Shown piece after piece: positions 45,943-60,900 of a DNA stretch of 64,000 nt. Origin of the DNA: Betaproteobacteria bacterium (GTDB taxonomy: Bacteria > Pseudomonadota > Gammaproteobacteria > Burkholderiales > JAEUOS01); NCBI GenBank assembly GCA_028292405.1, contig JAQGMJ010000020.1:123013-187012 (forward strand), read 5' to 3'. Position 1 is the first letter of the stretch, and each line of letters opens with the position of its first letter. The notes below the pieces were generated by a model. That model saw nothing but the letters and a program-made list of their open reading frames with translations, made no database searches and had not been told where the DNA came from. Position numbers and translations under genes: made by a program.

Positions 45943-48900
45943 TCAGGGTACGGTTGGTGATGCGGCCCTGCTCGTCCTTGCGCACCACGCGCAGGTAGTA
46001 GTCCTGCACCGGATAGTGGTTGACGCCGAATTTGAAACTGCCGCGCACCGAGTTGAAGCGCGCCGCCTCCAGCGCCTTGCGCAAGGCAGCCTTGTTCTCG
46101 ATTCGGCCCTTGACGTCGCGGATGGCGCCGTCGATCAGCATGCCGGTATCGTAGCCTTGCGAGGCGTAGAGGGTGGGCACGCGGCCGTACTCCTTTTTGA
46201 AGTCCTCGACAAAACGCTTGTTGGCGGCATTGTCCATATCCCAGCCCCACTGGCTGGAATTGATCGCGCCGAGCAAGGCCTCGCCAACGGGCTTGATGGT
46301 GTCCTCATCGGCCGAGAAGCCGGTGGTGAAAAGCTGGATGTCTTTCGACAGGCCGAAGTTCACATACTGCTTGATGAAGTTGATGCCCATGCCGCCAGGA
46401 AGAAAGAAGAACACCGAGTCCGGCTTGGCGGCCTTGATTTGCGCCAGCTCGGCGGAGTAGTCGAGCTGGCCCATCGGCGTGTACAACTCGTTGGCGATCT
46501 TGCCCTTGTAGTATTTCTTGAAGCCGCCGAGCGACTCGCGCCCGCCGGGGTAGTTGGCGCCGACCAGGTAAACGTTCTTGAAGCCGCGCTGGTTCATGAA
46601 CGCGCCCATGGCGCCGGGGATTTCGTCGTTCTGCCAGGAGGAGACGAAGAAATACGGATTGCATTTGGCGCCGGCGTAATCCATCGGCCCTGTATTGGGG
46701 CTGATGTAAAAGGTCTTGCTCTCCAGGATGGCAGGCAGCACCGGCAGCAGCACGTTGGAAAAGACGATGCCGGTGATGATGTCCGCATGATTCTGCTGCA
46801 GCAGGCGCTCGACTTCCTGCTTGCCGGCGTCCGCCGTCTGGCGGTCGTCCAGCACGGTGAGCTCAACCGGCAAACCACCGAGCTTGCCGCCGGCGTGCTT
46901 GATGGCCAGGTTGAAGCCGTCGCGGATATCGATGCCCAGCGCGGCGCCGGGGCCGGAGAGCGTGCTGACAAAGCCCACCTTCACCTTGTCCGCCGCCAGC
47001 GCCGGCGTGGCCGCCAGGCCGAGCGCCGCAATTCCACAAGCAAGAGTGCGTCTGATCATGATTCCCCCAAATCGATTGAAGTGAAATCCAGCGCCTGCTG
47101 TGCTGCGTTTGTCTTTTTTCTACACCCAGATCTGCAGCACGTAATCATACGGTGCCTGCGAGTTGAACATGTCGACCCGCTGCAGCTTGATCTTGTAACC
47201 GGCGCCGCTCTTGACCAGCGTATGCCGGTAGGTGCCGCCGAAGTGGCGCACGGTATCACGCCGCAGTTCCATCAGGTGAAAACGCGAGCGGACCTGAACT
47301 TCGCCGGCAGTCTCCTTTTCGATCACCACGTTGCTTACCAGGTGGTTGGTGGCCCACATCGGCGACTGCGACCAGGCCTGCGGATGCAGCACGCGGCGCA
47401 TGCGCACCTCCATCATCAGCTTGTCTTCGGCGAAGATCGAGGGGGAGCCTTCCCACTCCGTCTGCTCCTGGGTGATCGGCATCCAGTAGACACCGTCGGC
47501 GCTGAACAGATCGATAAAGGACTGCCACTGCCGGGTGTCGAGGATTTCGCTCTGGCGATAGAGGAATTGTTCGACGGCTCGCTGGGTGTCTATCACGGCC
47601 GTCGGTCTGACCACCCTTTTCGCAGTGGGCTTTTTCACCGCTGCATTTCTCACAGCGGCCTTCTTCGACGTTACTTTTTTCGCAACGAGCTTCTTCGCCG
47701 TTACCTTCTTCTTTACGTCTTTTTTCGCCGCCGGCTTTTTTACCGCGGCCTTTTTCACCGGCGCTTTTTTCGCCGACGTCTTTTTCTTCGTTGCCATTAC
47801 TTGTCCCCCGCCAGGTATTCGGTCCAGGCCTTGAACTGGCTGCGCATCACCGCTTCCGAGGTGCCGCTGTTGGAGTAGATCGAGCCGTCGGCATTCTCCT
47901 GGTCGCGGCCGTGGTCGCGGTGAAAGCTGACCCAGTCCATGCCCGAGCTCTCGAGGCCCCACTGGCCCTTGGTCCAGTTTTCCAGGTCGTCGGCATTGAT
48001 CATCGTCGCCGGCGAATTGACCAGGTTGTAGTACCAGAGCGAGCGGCGGTAGATCGCCTCGGGCGCCCCCTTGAGGCGAAAGTGCCAGATTTCCGAGAGC
48101 GTCTTGTTCGGCGCGATCGGACGCAGCACGCGGATCTGCTGCAGTGGCGACTGCACCGAGAGGTAGGGGTACACCAGCACGTGGTGGATGTCACGCGAGA
48201 GGAATTTCTCGGCCTTCTCCTTGCCGTAAGCCTCGTACATCTTCGCCACGTAGGCGTTGGTGTCCGGATCATCCGGGCGCAGGCCCATGTAGCCCTTGAG
48301 GATGCCGTGGCCGCGCGGGTAGTTGAGGGTCTGCACCGAGTCCCATTTGTCGAAGGACATCGTGAACGCCGACAGGTAGTGGTAGTAGAGCGGCGGCGCT
48401 TCGCCGGTCTTTTGCTTGATCTCGCGCTCGACCCAGGCGGCGGCGACGCCGGTGGACTGGTGGGTCACGGAAGGGTGCAGGGCGTCGAGCTGGTTTTCCA
48501 TGAAAAACTTCCAGTTCGAATGCTGGATCACGCGGTGGCAATACGGGACCACCTCGACTTCGCCTTCCGGGGCGCGGTCGCACATATCGTCGAAGGCGAT
48601 TTTCGCCTCGCCGAGAAACTCCGGCAGCGGAGGGCCGTCCGGCGACAAGCTTGCGAAGACAAAGCCGCGATAGCTGTCGACCCGCGCGGCGGCGCGCATG
48701 CTGCAATCCGGGTTATCGACGTTCATGCGGGTGCCGTCGTAGCCCTTCATCAACGGAATGCTTTCGATCTTGCCGTCGAGATGAAAGCGCCACGAGTGGT
48801 AGGAGCAGGTCAGCGCCTCGCCGGCATTGCCCTTGAGCGCGCCACAGAGCTCGACGCCACGGTGCGGGCAGCGGTTGTAGAGCACCCTGACTTTCATATC

Positions 48901-51900
48901 TTTGCCGCGGATCATCACCATCGGCTGGCGGCCGATGGTCAGCGTCTGGTAGTCGCCGGGCTTTTTCACCTGCGACTCATGGCCGCAGTAGACCCAGATC
49001 TTCTCGAAGATGTTCTTGATCTCGAGTTCGAAAATCTCGGGGTCGGTATAGGCCAGGCGGTGGACGCGGTCCGGCTCGACCAGCTTTTTCAGATTGGGAA
49101 TCGGCTCATGCAGCATCGGTGAATCTCCTAAGCTTGCGTAGTGCGATTGAGTCATGCGACTGCCTCAGGCAACGATAGACGGCCTGCCCATGCCTATCAA
49201 GCACATTCCATGCTTTTTACATTACCATGGGTTATGGATCATTTCTGGTGCCCGCCATGGATTACCGCCGCCTGCAGCACTTTCTGGCCGCCGTCCGCCA
49301 TGGCAGCCTGACCGAGGCAGCGGCGACGCTGGAGATTTCCCAGCCGGCGCTTTCCAAGAGCATCAACGCGCTGGAGAAATCCATCGGCGCGCGCCTGCTG
49401 GAGCGCGGCCGCTTCGGCGTGCGCCCCACGCCCTATGGCGAGGCCCTGCTGGCGCGCGGCAACGTGATCGAGGCCGAACTGCGCAACGCGCAAAGCGAAA
49501 TCGACGCCATGAAAGGCGCGCACCGCGGCCATGTGCTGCTGGGCTGCGGCCCCACCGAGGCCAACCGCCTGCTGCCCCGGGCCATCGGGCGCATCAACCG
49601 CAGCCATCCGGAACTGCGCATCACCGTGCTTTACGGGCTGAACGAGGCGCTGATGCCCTGGGTGAAACAAGGCGAGATCGACTTCGCCCTCTCCTCCATC
49701 CCGCCGCACGCCGCCGACCCCGAACTGGCGCACGACCACCTGTTCACCGAGTCCGGCGCCGTCGTTGCCCGCCTCCATCATCCGCTGGCGAAAAAGCGCA
49801 ACCTGTCGATGGCGGACCTGGCGCGCTACCCCTGGGTGCTGCCGCGCCGCCGCGAGATGGAGCGCCGCGCGCTCGACGACCTGTTCCTCGCCCACGGACT
49901 GGAACTGCGCGACGCCGCCATCGAAACCACCTCGACGGTGCTGATGAAGTCGATGCTGATGCAAAGCGACTACCTCACCTTCCTGCCGCGCGAGTTGATC
50001 TACTGGGAACTCGAAGCCGGCCAGCTAACGACCCTGGCCCTGAGCGGCCCGCGCTGGAACCGCGCGGTCGGCATCACCCGCCGCGCGCGCGGCTCGCTCA
50101 ACATCGCCAGCCGGGTGCTGATCGAGGCATTGAAGGAGGAGGCGCGCAAGTTCGGCTGACCCGGCTGCAGGAGGTCCCAGGCGCCCAGTGAGACAGCCAT
50201 TGCGACACGGTCGGACAGGACCCGATAAAACGTCGGTTTTTCGCGCTTTTACAGCGCTGCCTACTTCACTTGTTGTATGGGCGGGCGGAAATGATGGCGA
50301 ATGACGGTGTTTTTTTAAAAAATTCACATCGTGTAGAGGAGGCGATTTTTCACCCACCACGCTTGTGTTGGTCGTGGTCGGAATTTTTTCGAGCGCAAAG
50401 TCTCGGTTTTGTCATTTCTTAAAGAGCGAACGCGACCACAAAAGGCCTGGCCTATGGTTACTAACATACGCCTAATCAAGAGCCAAGTGTGGTTGATTTT
50501 TAGCTTTGCCGGTAAGTGAGATATGCTCGAATTTTTCATCCAGGGCTACGTCGCATGTTCAAAGAAAAGCTGCTCGAAGATGCCTTGCGGCTTTACGCCG
50601 GCCAGCATGTGCTGGACCGCGTGCTGCGAGAAGGCCGCCAGGCATTGGAATTCGCCGCGCATCCTGCTACCGCGGCCATCATGTTCATCGACCTCAAGGG
50701 AGGCGTGCCCCTGGAACCGATAAAACTGCTGACCCCGGAATTGCTGCATAGCTGGCTTGCGCAATTTCACACGCTGATTGCCGACACCATCGCTGAACAC
50801 AAGGGTGTTCTGGATGGCTTCACGGGCGACGCGGTACTCGCTTATTGGGACATTGCCCCGGACGCGGAACAGGCGGCACTGGCCTTACGCTGCGCCGAAC
50901 GCATGGTTGCGTCAGTGGAGGCGCTCTCCCGCTCCCAGCCTGAATTTCCCAGTGTGTCGCTGATCATCGGGCTGAACACCGGCTTGGTCCGGCTGGGCAA
51001 CCACGGCACGCGCAAGCGCATGCGGCATACCGTGATGGGCGATGTCGTCAATTTCGCCTCGCGTCTCTGCAACCGTTGTAATGAATATGGCTTGCCGGTT
51101 TTGATCGGCCAAGCGACGGTGCGTCTGGCACCCGATGTCGCGGCCGTGAGCGAAGTCGATACCATCCGCATCAAAGGCAAGGACCATCCAGTAACGCTCT
51201 ATACGTTCGGCAGCAGCTACGTAAGGCCAAAGCGCGAAGCCATGTTTTCGCCCGGCATATAACACCGGAATCGCCGGTTTTTTAACCGCCGATATAGACA
51301 GCCGCGGTAAAATATCCCTTACTCATCTGTATGACCTGCATGAGTCATACGCCGCGCCGATTCCCCAAAGAAGCATAGGCCCCCTTGCCTAGGACGCGCG
51401 AACCTGTTTCAATATGCGCTTATTAGTATAAGCAAATAACCTTTGGTGCTTTAAAGGTTGCTCCCGGATTCGCCTCAAATGCTGAACCTGCTGCGCCCGA
51501 CCCCGCCCGTCCACGATCCGCTTGAGGCACCGCTGCCCGGCGCGACGCACGAGGTGAAGAAGACTACCTGCTACATGTGCGCCTGCCGCTGCGGCATCCG
51601 CGTGCATCTGCGCAACGGCGAGGTGCGCTATATCGACGGCAATCCCGACCACCCGCTGAACAAGGGCGTGATCTGCGCCAAGGGTTCTTCGGGGATCATG
51701 AAGCAGGAGTCGCCGGCGCGCCTGACGGTGCCGCTCAAGCGCAAGCCGGGGACGGCGCGCGGCGACGGCGATTTTGTCGAGACGACCTGGGAAGACGTAT
51801 TTGTGACGCTGACCGAGCGTCTGGCGAAAATCCGCGCGACCGACCCGAAGAAATTTGCGCTGTTCACCGGCCGCGACCAGATGCAGGCGCTGACCGGGCT

Positions 51901-54900
51901 GTGGGCGCGCCAGTTCGGCACGCCGAATTACGCGGCGCACGGCGGCTTTTGCTCGGTGAACATGGCCGCGGGGATGATCTATACCATCGGCGGCTCGTTC
52001 TGGGAATTCGGCGGGCCGGACCTGGACCGCGCGAAACTCTTCGTGATGATCGGTACGGCGGAGGACCATCACTCCAATCCGCTGAAAATCGCGCTATCGA
52101 AATTCAAGCGCGCGGGCGGGCGCTTCATCTCGATCAACCCGGTGCGTACGGGTTACTCCGCCATTGCTGACGAATGGATTCCGATCAAGCCCGGCACCGA
52201 TGGCGCCCTTTTCATGGCGCTGATCCACGAACTGATCAAAAGCGGCGAGTACGACCGCGAGTTCGTCGCCGAGTACACCAACGGGCTGGACCTGGTGGAC
52301 CTGGCGGACGGACTGATCGTCGGCAAGAGCGAGACGCTGGAGGGCGAGCAGGCGGTGGACGGCAAGGCGGCCAAGCCGGCGTTCGAACTGCTGACGGAAC
52401 GCGTGGCGGAGTGCACGCCGGAGTGGGCCAGCGCGATCACCGGCATCTCCGCCGCGCGCATCGTCAAGCTGGCGCGCGAACTGGGCGAGACGGCGATGCG
52501 CCAAAGCTTCGAGTTGCCGATCGCCTGGACTGACACCTATGGCCGCAAGCACGAGAGCGTGACCGGACGGCCCGTCGCGTTTCACGCCATGCGCGGGCTG
52601 GCGGCGCATTCAAACGGCTTTCACACCATCCGCGCCCTGGCCATCCTGATGAGCCTGCTGGGCACCATCGACAGGCCGGGCGGCTTTCGCCACAAGGCAC
52701 CGTTTCCGAAGGCGATTCCGCCCGGGGTGAAGCCGCCGAAGTCGTGGGACGACATCAAACCCAATACACCGCTGGGCACGGCGCCGCTGGGATTTCCGGC
52801 GAACCCGGACGAGCTTTCGGTGGGGCCGGACAACGAGCCGATCCGCATCGACAAGGGGTTTTCCTGGGAGCATCCCCTGTCGGCCCACGGCATGATGCAC
52901 AACGTCATCACCAATGCTTGGCGCGGCGACCCTTACCGCATCGACACCCTGCTGATTTTCATGGCCAACATGGCGTGGAACTCGACCATGAACACCTCGC
53001 AGGTGAGGACAATGCTGAACGACCGCGACGAGAACGGGGAATACAAGATTCCCTTCATCGCGGTGTGCGATGCCTTTGCTTCCGAGATGACGGCGTATGC
53101 GGACCTGATATTGCCGGATACCACTTACCTGGAGCGGCATGATGCGATGTCGCTGCTGGATCGGCCCATCAGCGAGTTCGACGGGCCGATGGATTCCGTG
53201 CGCATCCCTGTGGTGGCGCCGAAGGGCCAGTGCAAGCCGTTCCAGGAAGTGCTGATCGAGCTGGGCGGGCGCCTGAAGCTGCCGGCCTTCACCACTGCCG
53301 AAGGCGGGCGCAAGTTCAAGGGTTACGAAGACTTCATCATCAACTGGGAGACGGCGCCGGGTTCGGGCATCGGCTTTCTCTCGGGGTGGCGCGGGGTGGA
53401 TGGCGACAAAGCCCTGATCGGCGAGCCGAATCCGAAGCAGTGGGAAATGTACGCGGAGAACAACTGCGTATTCCATTACGAGTTACCCGAGAGCCAGCAG
53501 TGGATGCGCAACTGGAACCGCGACTACCTGGAGTTCGCCAAGGACGTGGCGTTTAACGGCTCTATCGAACCGATCCGCATCCACCTTTATTCGCCGGTGC
53601 TGCAAAGCTTTCGCCTGGCCGCGCAGGGCAAGCGCGCGGGCAAGCAGCCGCCGGAACATTTGCGCGAGCGGATCGAAAAACATTTCGACCCGCTGCCCTT
53701 CTGGTCGCCGCCGCTGGAGTACGCGGCGACCGACCTGGAAAAATATCCGCTGAACGCGGTGACGCAGCGGCCGATGGCGATGTACCACTCCTGGGATTCG
53801 CAAAACGCCTGGCTGCGGCAGATCCACAGCCACAACTACCTGATGGTCAACCCGCTCACCGCCAAAGCGGCGGGGGTGGAAGACGGTGGCTGGCTCTGGG
53901 TGGAATCGCAATGGGGCAAGCTGCGCTGCATGTGCCGCTATACCGAGGCGGTGGAGCCGGGCACGGTGTGGACCTGGAACGCCATCGGCAAGTCCAAGAG
54001 CGCGTGGAACCTGGCGCCGCAGGCAGATGAGTCGACCAAGGGCTTCCTGCTCAACCATGTGATTTCGGAAGAGTTGCCCCAGCCCGCCGCCGGCGTGGGA
54101 AAAACGATTTCGAATAGCGACCCCGTGACCGGCCAGGCCGGCTGGTACGACGTGCGCGTGCGCATTTACCCCGCCGCGACCGACGAGCCGAAGGAAACCT
54201 GGCCGCGCTTCGCGCCGATGAAGCGCATGCCGGGTACCGGCATCGCGAAAAAGGTCCAGGCCTATTTCGCCGGCACCAAATAGCAGAGACCCATAGACCC
54301 GCCATGACTCAACTCGCCCTGGTCATCGACCTCAACGTCTGCGTCGGCTGTCATGCCTGCGTGACTTCGTGCAAGCAGTGGAACACCTCCGGCAGCGCCG
54401 GGCCGCTGGAAGATCTGAATCCCTATGGCGAAAGCCCGAGCGGCACGTTTTTCAACCGCGTGCAGACCTACGAGGTGGGCGAGTTTCCACTGACCGAAAC
54501 CGTGCACTTCCCGAAAAGCTGCCTGCATTGCGAAGACCCGCCTTGCGTACCGGTGTGCCCCACCGGCGCTTCCTACAAGCGCAAGGAAGACGGCATTGTG
54601 CTGGTCGATTACGACAAGTGCATCGGCTGCAAATACTGCGCCTGGGCCTGCCCCTATGGCGCGCGCGAGCTCGACGAGGGCCGCAAGGTGATGACCAAGT
54701 GCACCCTGTGCGTGGACCGCGTCACCAGCACCACCCTGCCGGAAGACGAGCGCAAGCCCGCCTGCGTGATGGCCTGTCCGACCAGCGCGCGCCTGTTCGG
54801 CGACGTGCATGACGAGAATTCGGAAGTGTCGGTGGCGATTCGCGAGCGCGGCGGCTATGCGCTGATGCCGGAATGGGAGACCAAGCCGGCGAACCAGTAT

Positions 54901-57900
54901 CTGCCGCGCAAGATCACCGAGCTGATCGACGAAGCGAAGTTGTGAGACGCGGCATAATGCGCGGCTTGCCGTACGAGACTGTCCGCATTCCCATGAACTC
55001 CCTTGACGCGACCGCGCGCCCCTTCTCCGTTCGTCCTGAGCCGCTTTTGCGTAACTGGGAAGGACAGGTGACTTCCGGATTCCACGTACCGCGCAGCACA
55101 TGTGGTTCGACAGGCTCACCACGAACGGTGAAGGGGCACGCACCCACGCATTGCGTGCGCGCCGTGCATCGCGCTTTCAACCGAAAACCTGGAGCCTGCG
55201 CATGAAGCCCGCCTGGTCGGTGATTTTTCTCACCACCCTGTGCGGCATGGCGCAAGGATTTATGCTGGCGCTGGTGGGCGCGGACCTGATCGGCGGCGGC
55301 CACGTGACGCCAGCTTCGGCGCGGATTTTTTTCAGCGGCGGCGCGGCGATCTGCGTGGTGCTCACCGCGCTGGGCCTGTTCGCTTCGTTCTTTCACCTCG
55401 GGCGGCCGGAGCGTTTCTGGCGCAGCGCGGCGATGTGGCGCACTTCCTGGCTATCACGCGAGGTGATCGCGGTGCCGGCGTTTCTCGGTTCCTCTTCCTT
55501 TTATGCGTGGGCGCATTACAGCGGCCAGGCTTATGCGCCGGCCCTGGGCGTGCTCGCCGCCGCCTGTGCACTGGCGCTGTGGGTATGCACGGCGATGATC
55601 TATGCCTGCCTGCGCTTCATCCGCGAGTGGGCCAGCGCCTATACGCTGGTGAACTTCGTGCTGCTGGGCTGCGCTTCCGGCTTCACCCTGGCGGCGTGCT
55701 GGGCGGCATGGGCGGCACCCGCGTGGGTGCCGGCCTACCTGGCGGCGGCCTACCTGTTTTTGATCGTCGGCCTGCTGGTGCGTTTGCTGATGCTCAGGCG
55801 CAACGCGAGCCTGAAGCCGGTCTCCACCCTACAAAGCGCCATCGGCATCAAGAATCCGAAGATTCAGCAAAAATCGATGGGCGCGATGGGCGGCAGCTTC
55901 AACACCCGCGAGTTTTTTCACGGCAAGAGCGCGCTGTTCATCAAGAACGTGCGCTGGATTTTCCTGGTGCTGATCTTCCCGGCTTCGACCATGCTGCTGG
56001 CGCTGGCCGAGCAGCGGGTAAGCGGCCTGCTGCTGGTCGTCGCGCTGCTGGTGCAATATGCCGGCCTGCTGGCGGAGCGCTGGTTCTTTTTCGCGCAGGC
56101 GAACCACCCGCAGAATCTGTACTATCAGGTCGTTTCCTGACGCCCGAAGGAAGTGCCCTTGGGGTGCGCCCCGAAGGAAGTGCCCTTGGGGTACCGCGGT
56201 TCCATGCCGCGGCATGGACGAGGGAGAGGCGGCATGCAGGTGTTGCGTGAACTCGATCCTTTTTTCCAGGCGTACATCGGCTGCTATCTGGCGCTGATCG
56301 CGGCGGGCGGGTTGTGCATGATCGCCCAGCGCAAGCGCTTGTCGCTATTCACGAGGGACTACCGGAAATTTCTCGCACAGCCCTGGCGACTGACGACCTT
56401 CGTCATCGCCTTTTTCGGCATGGTGCTGGTGGCGCCCTACACGGGCGACCCGACCTGGGACTATTTCGATGCGGCCTACATGTCGCTGTTCACCTATCTC
56501 ACCGCGCCATGGGCGGTGGGCACGCTGTATTTCGCCTGCGCGGGGCGAGCGCGTGTGATCGAGGTGTTCATCGCCGCCGTGGTGTGGCTGACGGTGGCTT
56601 CGTGGAGCTATGACCTGTACATCCTGTTCAATCTGCGCATGTATCCGCCGACCTGGGCGGTGAACATCGCGGCTTCCTCGGTGCTCTACCTGTGCGCCGG
56701 GCTGATGTGGAACCTCGACTGGCGCGCCGGGCACGGCGTGGTGTTCGCCTTTCGCGAGCCGGGCTGGCCGCAGGCGGCGAGCGCCGGCAGCTTTATGCGC
56801 ATCGCCGGCTTCGCCCTGCCTTTCATGCTGATCGTCGGCTTGGGCGTGGCGTACTTTCTCTGGACCCAGTGGTAGCAGGCGCCGTTACATCGCCGCCATT
56901 ACCCGCTCCGGGGTGAGCGGCAGATCGCGCACGCGCACGCCGAGGGCATGCGCCACGGCATTGGCGATGGCCGCCGCCGTCGGGCCGGAAGCGGCTTCGC
57001 CGGCGCCGACCGCGCGCTCGTCCGGGCGATTGATGATTTCGACTTCGACCGCCGGCACTTCGCTGAAGTTGAGGATGGGGTATTGCTCCCAGTCGGTGGC
57101 GGTGATGCGCTGGGCGTCGTAGCCGAGCGCCTCTTTCACGGTCCAGCTGGCTGACTGGATGGCGCCGCCTTCGATCTGGTTGATCACCCCGTCCGGGTTG
57201 ATGGTCAGGCCCACATCGACCGCGATCACCAGTCGCTTGACCTTGACCACCTCCATCATCACCACTTCGGCGACCACGGCGCAATAGGCGCCGGTGTTCT
57301 TGTACTTGACCCAGGCGATGCCGTGGCCGGCGCCCTCTTCGTGCTCTTCGCTGTCCCAGGCGCTCCAGCGGGCGCGGGCGGCGGCGTTTTGCAGCACGGC
57401 AATGGCGCGCGGGTCTTTCATGTGGCGCAGGCGGTATTCGACCGGGTCGACGCCGGCTTGCAGGGCGAGTTCGTCCATGGCGGACTCGATGGCGAAGATG
57501 TTGGCGTAGCCGCCCAGCGCCCGCATTGCGGAGACGCGCAGGGGCATGGTAAGCAGGCGGTGGTTGGTAACGACCTGCTCGGGAAAGTCGTAGAGCGCAA
57601 TGGCGTTGCGCTCGGAGCCGCCGCCGCTGGCCAGCGGGGCATTGACGGCGATGAATTGCTCGTAGGGCTTTTCGAGATAGCGGGCGGCGAGCAGCGTGGG
57701 GATCTTCGCGCGGCCGGGGCGGATGCCGTGGCCGTTGCTCCAGACGTCATAGGTCCAGCTGAGGATGTTGCCTTCGGCGTTCAGCCCGGCCTTGATCTGG
57801 ATGTCCATCGCCGGGCTGTGCGGCGACCAGGCCAGCTCTTCCTCGCGGCTCCAGACCACTTGCACCGGGCTACCGTCGGCGGCGCGTGCCAGCAGGCAGG

Positions 57901-60900
57901 CGTCGAGCGCAACATCGTCCGCGCCGTTGTGGCCATAGCAGCCGGCGCCTTCGACGTGCTCGATGGTGATGTCAGGCAGCGGCAGACCGAAGACGATGCC
58001 GAGGTCGGCGCGCAGGTTGTAGATGCCCTGGCTGTGGCTCCAGACCGCGAGCCGCTTTTGCTCCCCCGCGCCTTGCCACTGCGCGATGGCGCAGGAGGCG
58101 CCGATGGAGGCGTGGGCGAGATAGGGCTTGGTGTAACGCAGGCTGACGTCACGCACAACCCGCGCGGGAGCAGTTGCGCGCTTGTCCTCTATCACCTTGG
58201 TGTCGAGCGGCTGGGTGCGCATCCAGTCGTGCAGGCCCTCGGTGGGCGGCAGGCCGGCGCCCTCGCTCCACACGGCGCCCTTGCGCAACAGCGCTACCGC
58301 CTTGAGCGCGACTTCCTCGCGCTCGGCGACCACGCCGACGAAGCTGCCGTCGCGCACCACCACCACGCCGGGCAGGGCGCGGGCGGCGGCATCGTCCAGG
58401 CTTTGCAGGCGTGCGCCCGGCGCGGCGGGACGCAGCACGCGGCCATAGCGCATGCCAGGGAGGGCCATGTCGTGCACGAAGCGCGCGCGGCCGTAGACCT
58501 TGTCGGGGATGTCGAAGCGCTCGACGGTAGTGCCGACCAGGCGGTGCGCCGTGGCGGCCTTGGGCGCGACCTGGCCGCTGGTTTCGCGGTCGAACAGGAC
58601 GGCACTGTCGAGTTGCCAATAGGCGAGCTTGCGGCCGGAGACGTCGCTGATGAGGCCGTCGCTCACCTGCAGGGTGCCGGCATCGACGCTCCACTGCCGC
58701 GCTGCTTCGGCCAGCAGCAGGGCGCGCGCTTCGGCGCCGGCGTGGCGCAGCGCGGTGCCGCACTCCTGCACAGACTGGCTGCCGGAGGTGACGGCTTCGT
58801 CCGGGCTCATGCCGGTTTTGGCGCGCACCATGCGGACGCGCGAGAGATCCACATCAAGTTCTTCGGCAGCGATTTGCGCCAGCGCGGTGACGATGCCCTG
58901 GCCGATTTCCACCTTGCCGGGCATGACTTCGATGATGCCTTCGGGCAGGATGCGCAGCCAGCGGTCTAGGCGGCGATTGGTGTTGAGGCTGCCGGGCAAC
59001 TTGGCGGGTGCAGGCGCCGCGGCCGGCGCGACGGCGGGTGCGACCGTTGCCGCCGCGCCAGGAGCGGGCTCGAGGGTGCGCGGGTCGAGATTCATGCGGC
59101 CATCTCCTGCGCGGCGCGCATGACGGCGCGCACGATGCGGTTATGCGTGCCGCAGCGGCAGAGATTGCGGTCCAGCGCCTCGCGTACCTCGCCTTCGCTG
59201 GGCCGCGGACATCGCGCCAGCAATGCGGCGGCGCTGATGATGACGCCGCTGGAACAATAGCCGCACTGCGCCGCCTGCTCGGCGATGAAGGCGCGCTGCA
59301 GGGCATGCGGCGCGTCGGCCGTGCCCAGGCCCTCGATGGTGGTGACTTCCTTGCCCCGCGCGGCCCACAGCTGGGTTTCGCAGGAAGCCACCGCGTGGCC
59401 GTCGAGCAGCACGCGGCAGGCGCCGCAATGCCCGGCGCCGCAGCCGAAGCGCGTGCCCTTGAGGTTAAGGTCGTTGCGCAGCGCGTAGAGCAGCGGCGTG
59501 TCCTCGGATGCCGCGACTTCGCGCGGCTGGCCGTTGACGTTCAGAGTGATGGTTTGAGACATATAGCTACCTTACCGCAAAACCAGCAATGCAAAAAGCG
59601 CCGGCGAGTTGCCTCGCCCCCGCTTTGTCTCACCTCATATTTGCAGCGAGACTACCGAGGTGCGCCTCGCGCCCTTTCGTCCGCTTTTAAGCAGACAAAT
59701 CGGCCGGCTTTGCCGGCGATTTTTCGCAAATCAAGACCACGCCAAAGTAGTTTTTACTTTGGTGTGCCTACTCCACTTTCGCCCCGGAGATTTTCACCAC
59801 CTTGGCCCATTTGGCGATGTCGTCGTTGAGGTATTTGGTGAAGGTGTTTTGCGTCATCACCATCGGCGAGGCGCCCTGGGCGGCCCAGGTGTCGCGGATG
59901 GCCGGGGTCTGCACCATTTTCTGGATTTCGCCGTTGAGCTTGTCGATGATGACTTGCGGGGTCTTGGCCGGGGCCATCAAGCCGAGCCAGATTTCGGCGG
60001 TGTAGCCGGGCACGGTATCGGCCACGGTGGGCAGCTCGGGTAGGATGGGGTCGCGCTGCTTGCCGGTGGTGGCGATGCCGCGCACCTTGTTCTGCTTGAT
60101 GAAGGGCGTCATGGTGGAGACGGAGTCGAACATCATCTGCACCTGGCCGCCGATGACGTCGGTGCGCGCGCCGGAGGAGCCCTTGTAGGGAACGTGGGTG
60201 ATGTCGACCTTGGTCATTGCCTTGAACAGCTCGCCTGCCATGTGGTACGGCGTGCCGGAGCCGGAAGAGGCGTAGTTGAGCTTGCCCGGGGCGGCCTTGG
60301 CCTGGCTGATGGCGTCGGGCACGCTCTTGATGGTGGTGGACGGGTTGACCACCATCACCAGGTAGGCGATGTTGATCGGCGAGATCGGCGCGAAATCCTT
60401 CATCAGGGTGAAGGGACGCTTGGCGTAGAGGGTCTCGTTGACGGTGTGGGTGTTGGAGATCAAGAGCAGGTTGTAGCCGTCGGGCGGCGACTTGGCGACG
60501 ATGTCGGTGCCGATCAGCGAGCCGCCGCCGGGCCTGTCGTCCACCGTGAAGGGCTGCTTCAGTTCGTCGCCGAGATACTGCGCGACGGCACGCGCGTAGA
60601 TGTCGGCCGGGCCGCCCGCCGCGAACGGCACGACGATGCGCACCGGCTTGTTCGGGTAAGCCTGGGCATGGGCGGTGCCGGCACCGAAGGCCGCGACGCC
60701 GGCGGCGACCGCGAGGGCGGTGCGCATCAGGCGGGGCGCGGCGGCTGCGGCGCGGGTCAGGCGGTGGGCTGCGAGGGACATGCGGGTTCTCCTGCTCGGG
60801 TTTGAGATCGTTGGATTTTTATGCGCCTAGTCGGCGCGGGCGCCCGAGGCCTTGACCACCTTGGCCCACTTGGCGATTTCTTCCTGCTGGTATTTGGCCA